Source: Myxococcales bacterium (GTDB taxonomy: Bacteria > Myxococcota_A > Bradymonadia > Bradymonadales > Bradymonadaceae). Taken from it: a stretch of 5,538 bases of DNA. The position numbers and the translations under genes were made by a program. The notes below the pieces were generated by a model. It saw nothing but the letters and a program-made list of their open reading frames with translations, did no database searches and had not been told where the DNA came from. The DNA lies in the NCBI GenBank assembly GCA_007120915.1, contig SKMT01000436.1:1-5538 (forward strand), given 5' to 3'. This document shows, piece by piece, positions 5,504-5,538 of this stretch (the stretch's first letter is position 1; every line of letters starts with the position of its first letter).

Positions 5504-5538
5504 CCCCCCCCTGACTGCATGTCCGAGGGACATGCATC
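5504..5538. repeat. 35-nt hairpin repeat, copy 2 (reaches the window edge)
   Basis: Identical over all 35 bases to copy 1, 208 bp away: eight Cs, TGAC, stem TGCATGTCC (5516-5524), loop GAG, stem GGACATGCA (5528-5536), TC. The window ends on its last shared base, so identity may continue beyond. The left flank differs from that of copy 1 apart from C-rich sequence, which places the left border at or inside the C-tract. Confidence 0.85.

Larger units (their letters stand above)
5209..5538. other. Non-coding, repeat-bearing region upstream of the YdjM-type gene
   Basis: 330 bases with no convincing protein gene. Open frames exist on both strands, but they are GC-driven, low in complexity and lack family motifs. 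The region holds two identical 35-nt repeats (5296-5330 and 5504-5538), C-tracts, and at least five further short inverted repeats. The promoter of the YdjM-type gene should lie in 5209-5293, but I found no good consensus there. The density of inverted repeats hints at a structured RNA or a repeat-element cluster. Confidence 0.6.

Noticed and set aside
5209..5520. N-terminal extension of the YdjM-type protein up to 5520
   Set aside because: The frame is open but low in complexity, runs through the hairpin repeat and lacks family similarity. Homologous proteins start at the MDP..HT methionine (5208).
5223..5537. Small ORFs starting MHVPRTCSQGG inside each repeat copy (also 5093-5329)
   Set aside because: The shared start is simply the repeat translated. 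After it the two frames diverge and neither looks like a protein; the second also overlaps the YdjM-type gene on the same strand in another frame.
5296..5538. CRISPR array
   Set aside because: There are only two repeats, separated by 173 nt, far longer than a spacer, and no cas genes are in the window.
1..5538. tRNA, rRNA, insertion sequence, phage or toxin-antitoxin genes
   Set aside because: No cloverleaf, conserved rRNA segment, transposase or integrase motif, or small paired ORFs with recognisable toxin or antitoxin features were seen.

Overview
The window looks like part of a GC-rich chromosome from a Myxococcota/Bradymonadota-type ("deltaproteobacterial") bacterium. This assignment is inferred from protein style only. 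It rests on a Hanks-type Ser/Thr kinase next to a signal-peptide TPR protein with two membrane helices and a C-terminus ending in aromatic-rich 'GLHLDF', on an AarF/ABC1 kinase, and on very acidic proteins, which often mark saline habitats. No marker gene fixes the taxon.

Layout: positions 1-2775 carry three genes, all on the minus strand, read right to left. They are an ABC1/UbiB-family atypical kinase (2775-1396), a secreted or membrane-anchored TPR protein (1287-511) with its own plausible sigma70-type promoter, and the N-terminal 148 residues of a Ser/Thr protein kinase (445 to beyond position 1). A 151-bp divergent intergenic region (2776-2926) holds a perfect TTGACA hexamer and a perfect 12-bp palindrome. 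It leads into a plus-strand gene for a lipoprotein-type, PQQ-dependent aldose sugar dehydrogenase-like beta-propeller (2927-4099). That gene converges, with a 23-bp gap, on a minus-strand YdjM/DUF457-type membrane-bound metal-dependent hydrolase (5208-4123).

The last 330 bases (5209-5538) have no convincing protein gene. They contain two identical 35-nt direct repeats 208 bp apart. Each is a C-tract followed by a perfect 9-bp hairpin, and the second copy ends exactly at the window edge. The 173 nt between them is dense in further inverted repeats. This is the least explained part of the window and the best candidate for something undescribed, such as a dispersed hairpin repeat family or a structured RNA.

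How the genes fit together: the TPR protein and the downstream Ser/Thr kinase are probably co-expressed and may form a signalling pair. The ABC1 kinase, sugar dehydrogenase and YdjM-type hydrolase look like independent housekeeping or accessory genes. I see no mobile-element genes, tRNA, rRNA or CRISPR array, and no recognisable defence module.
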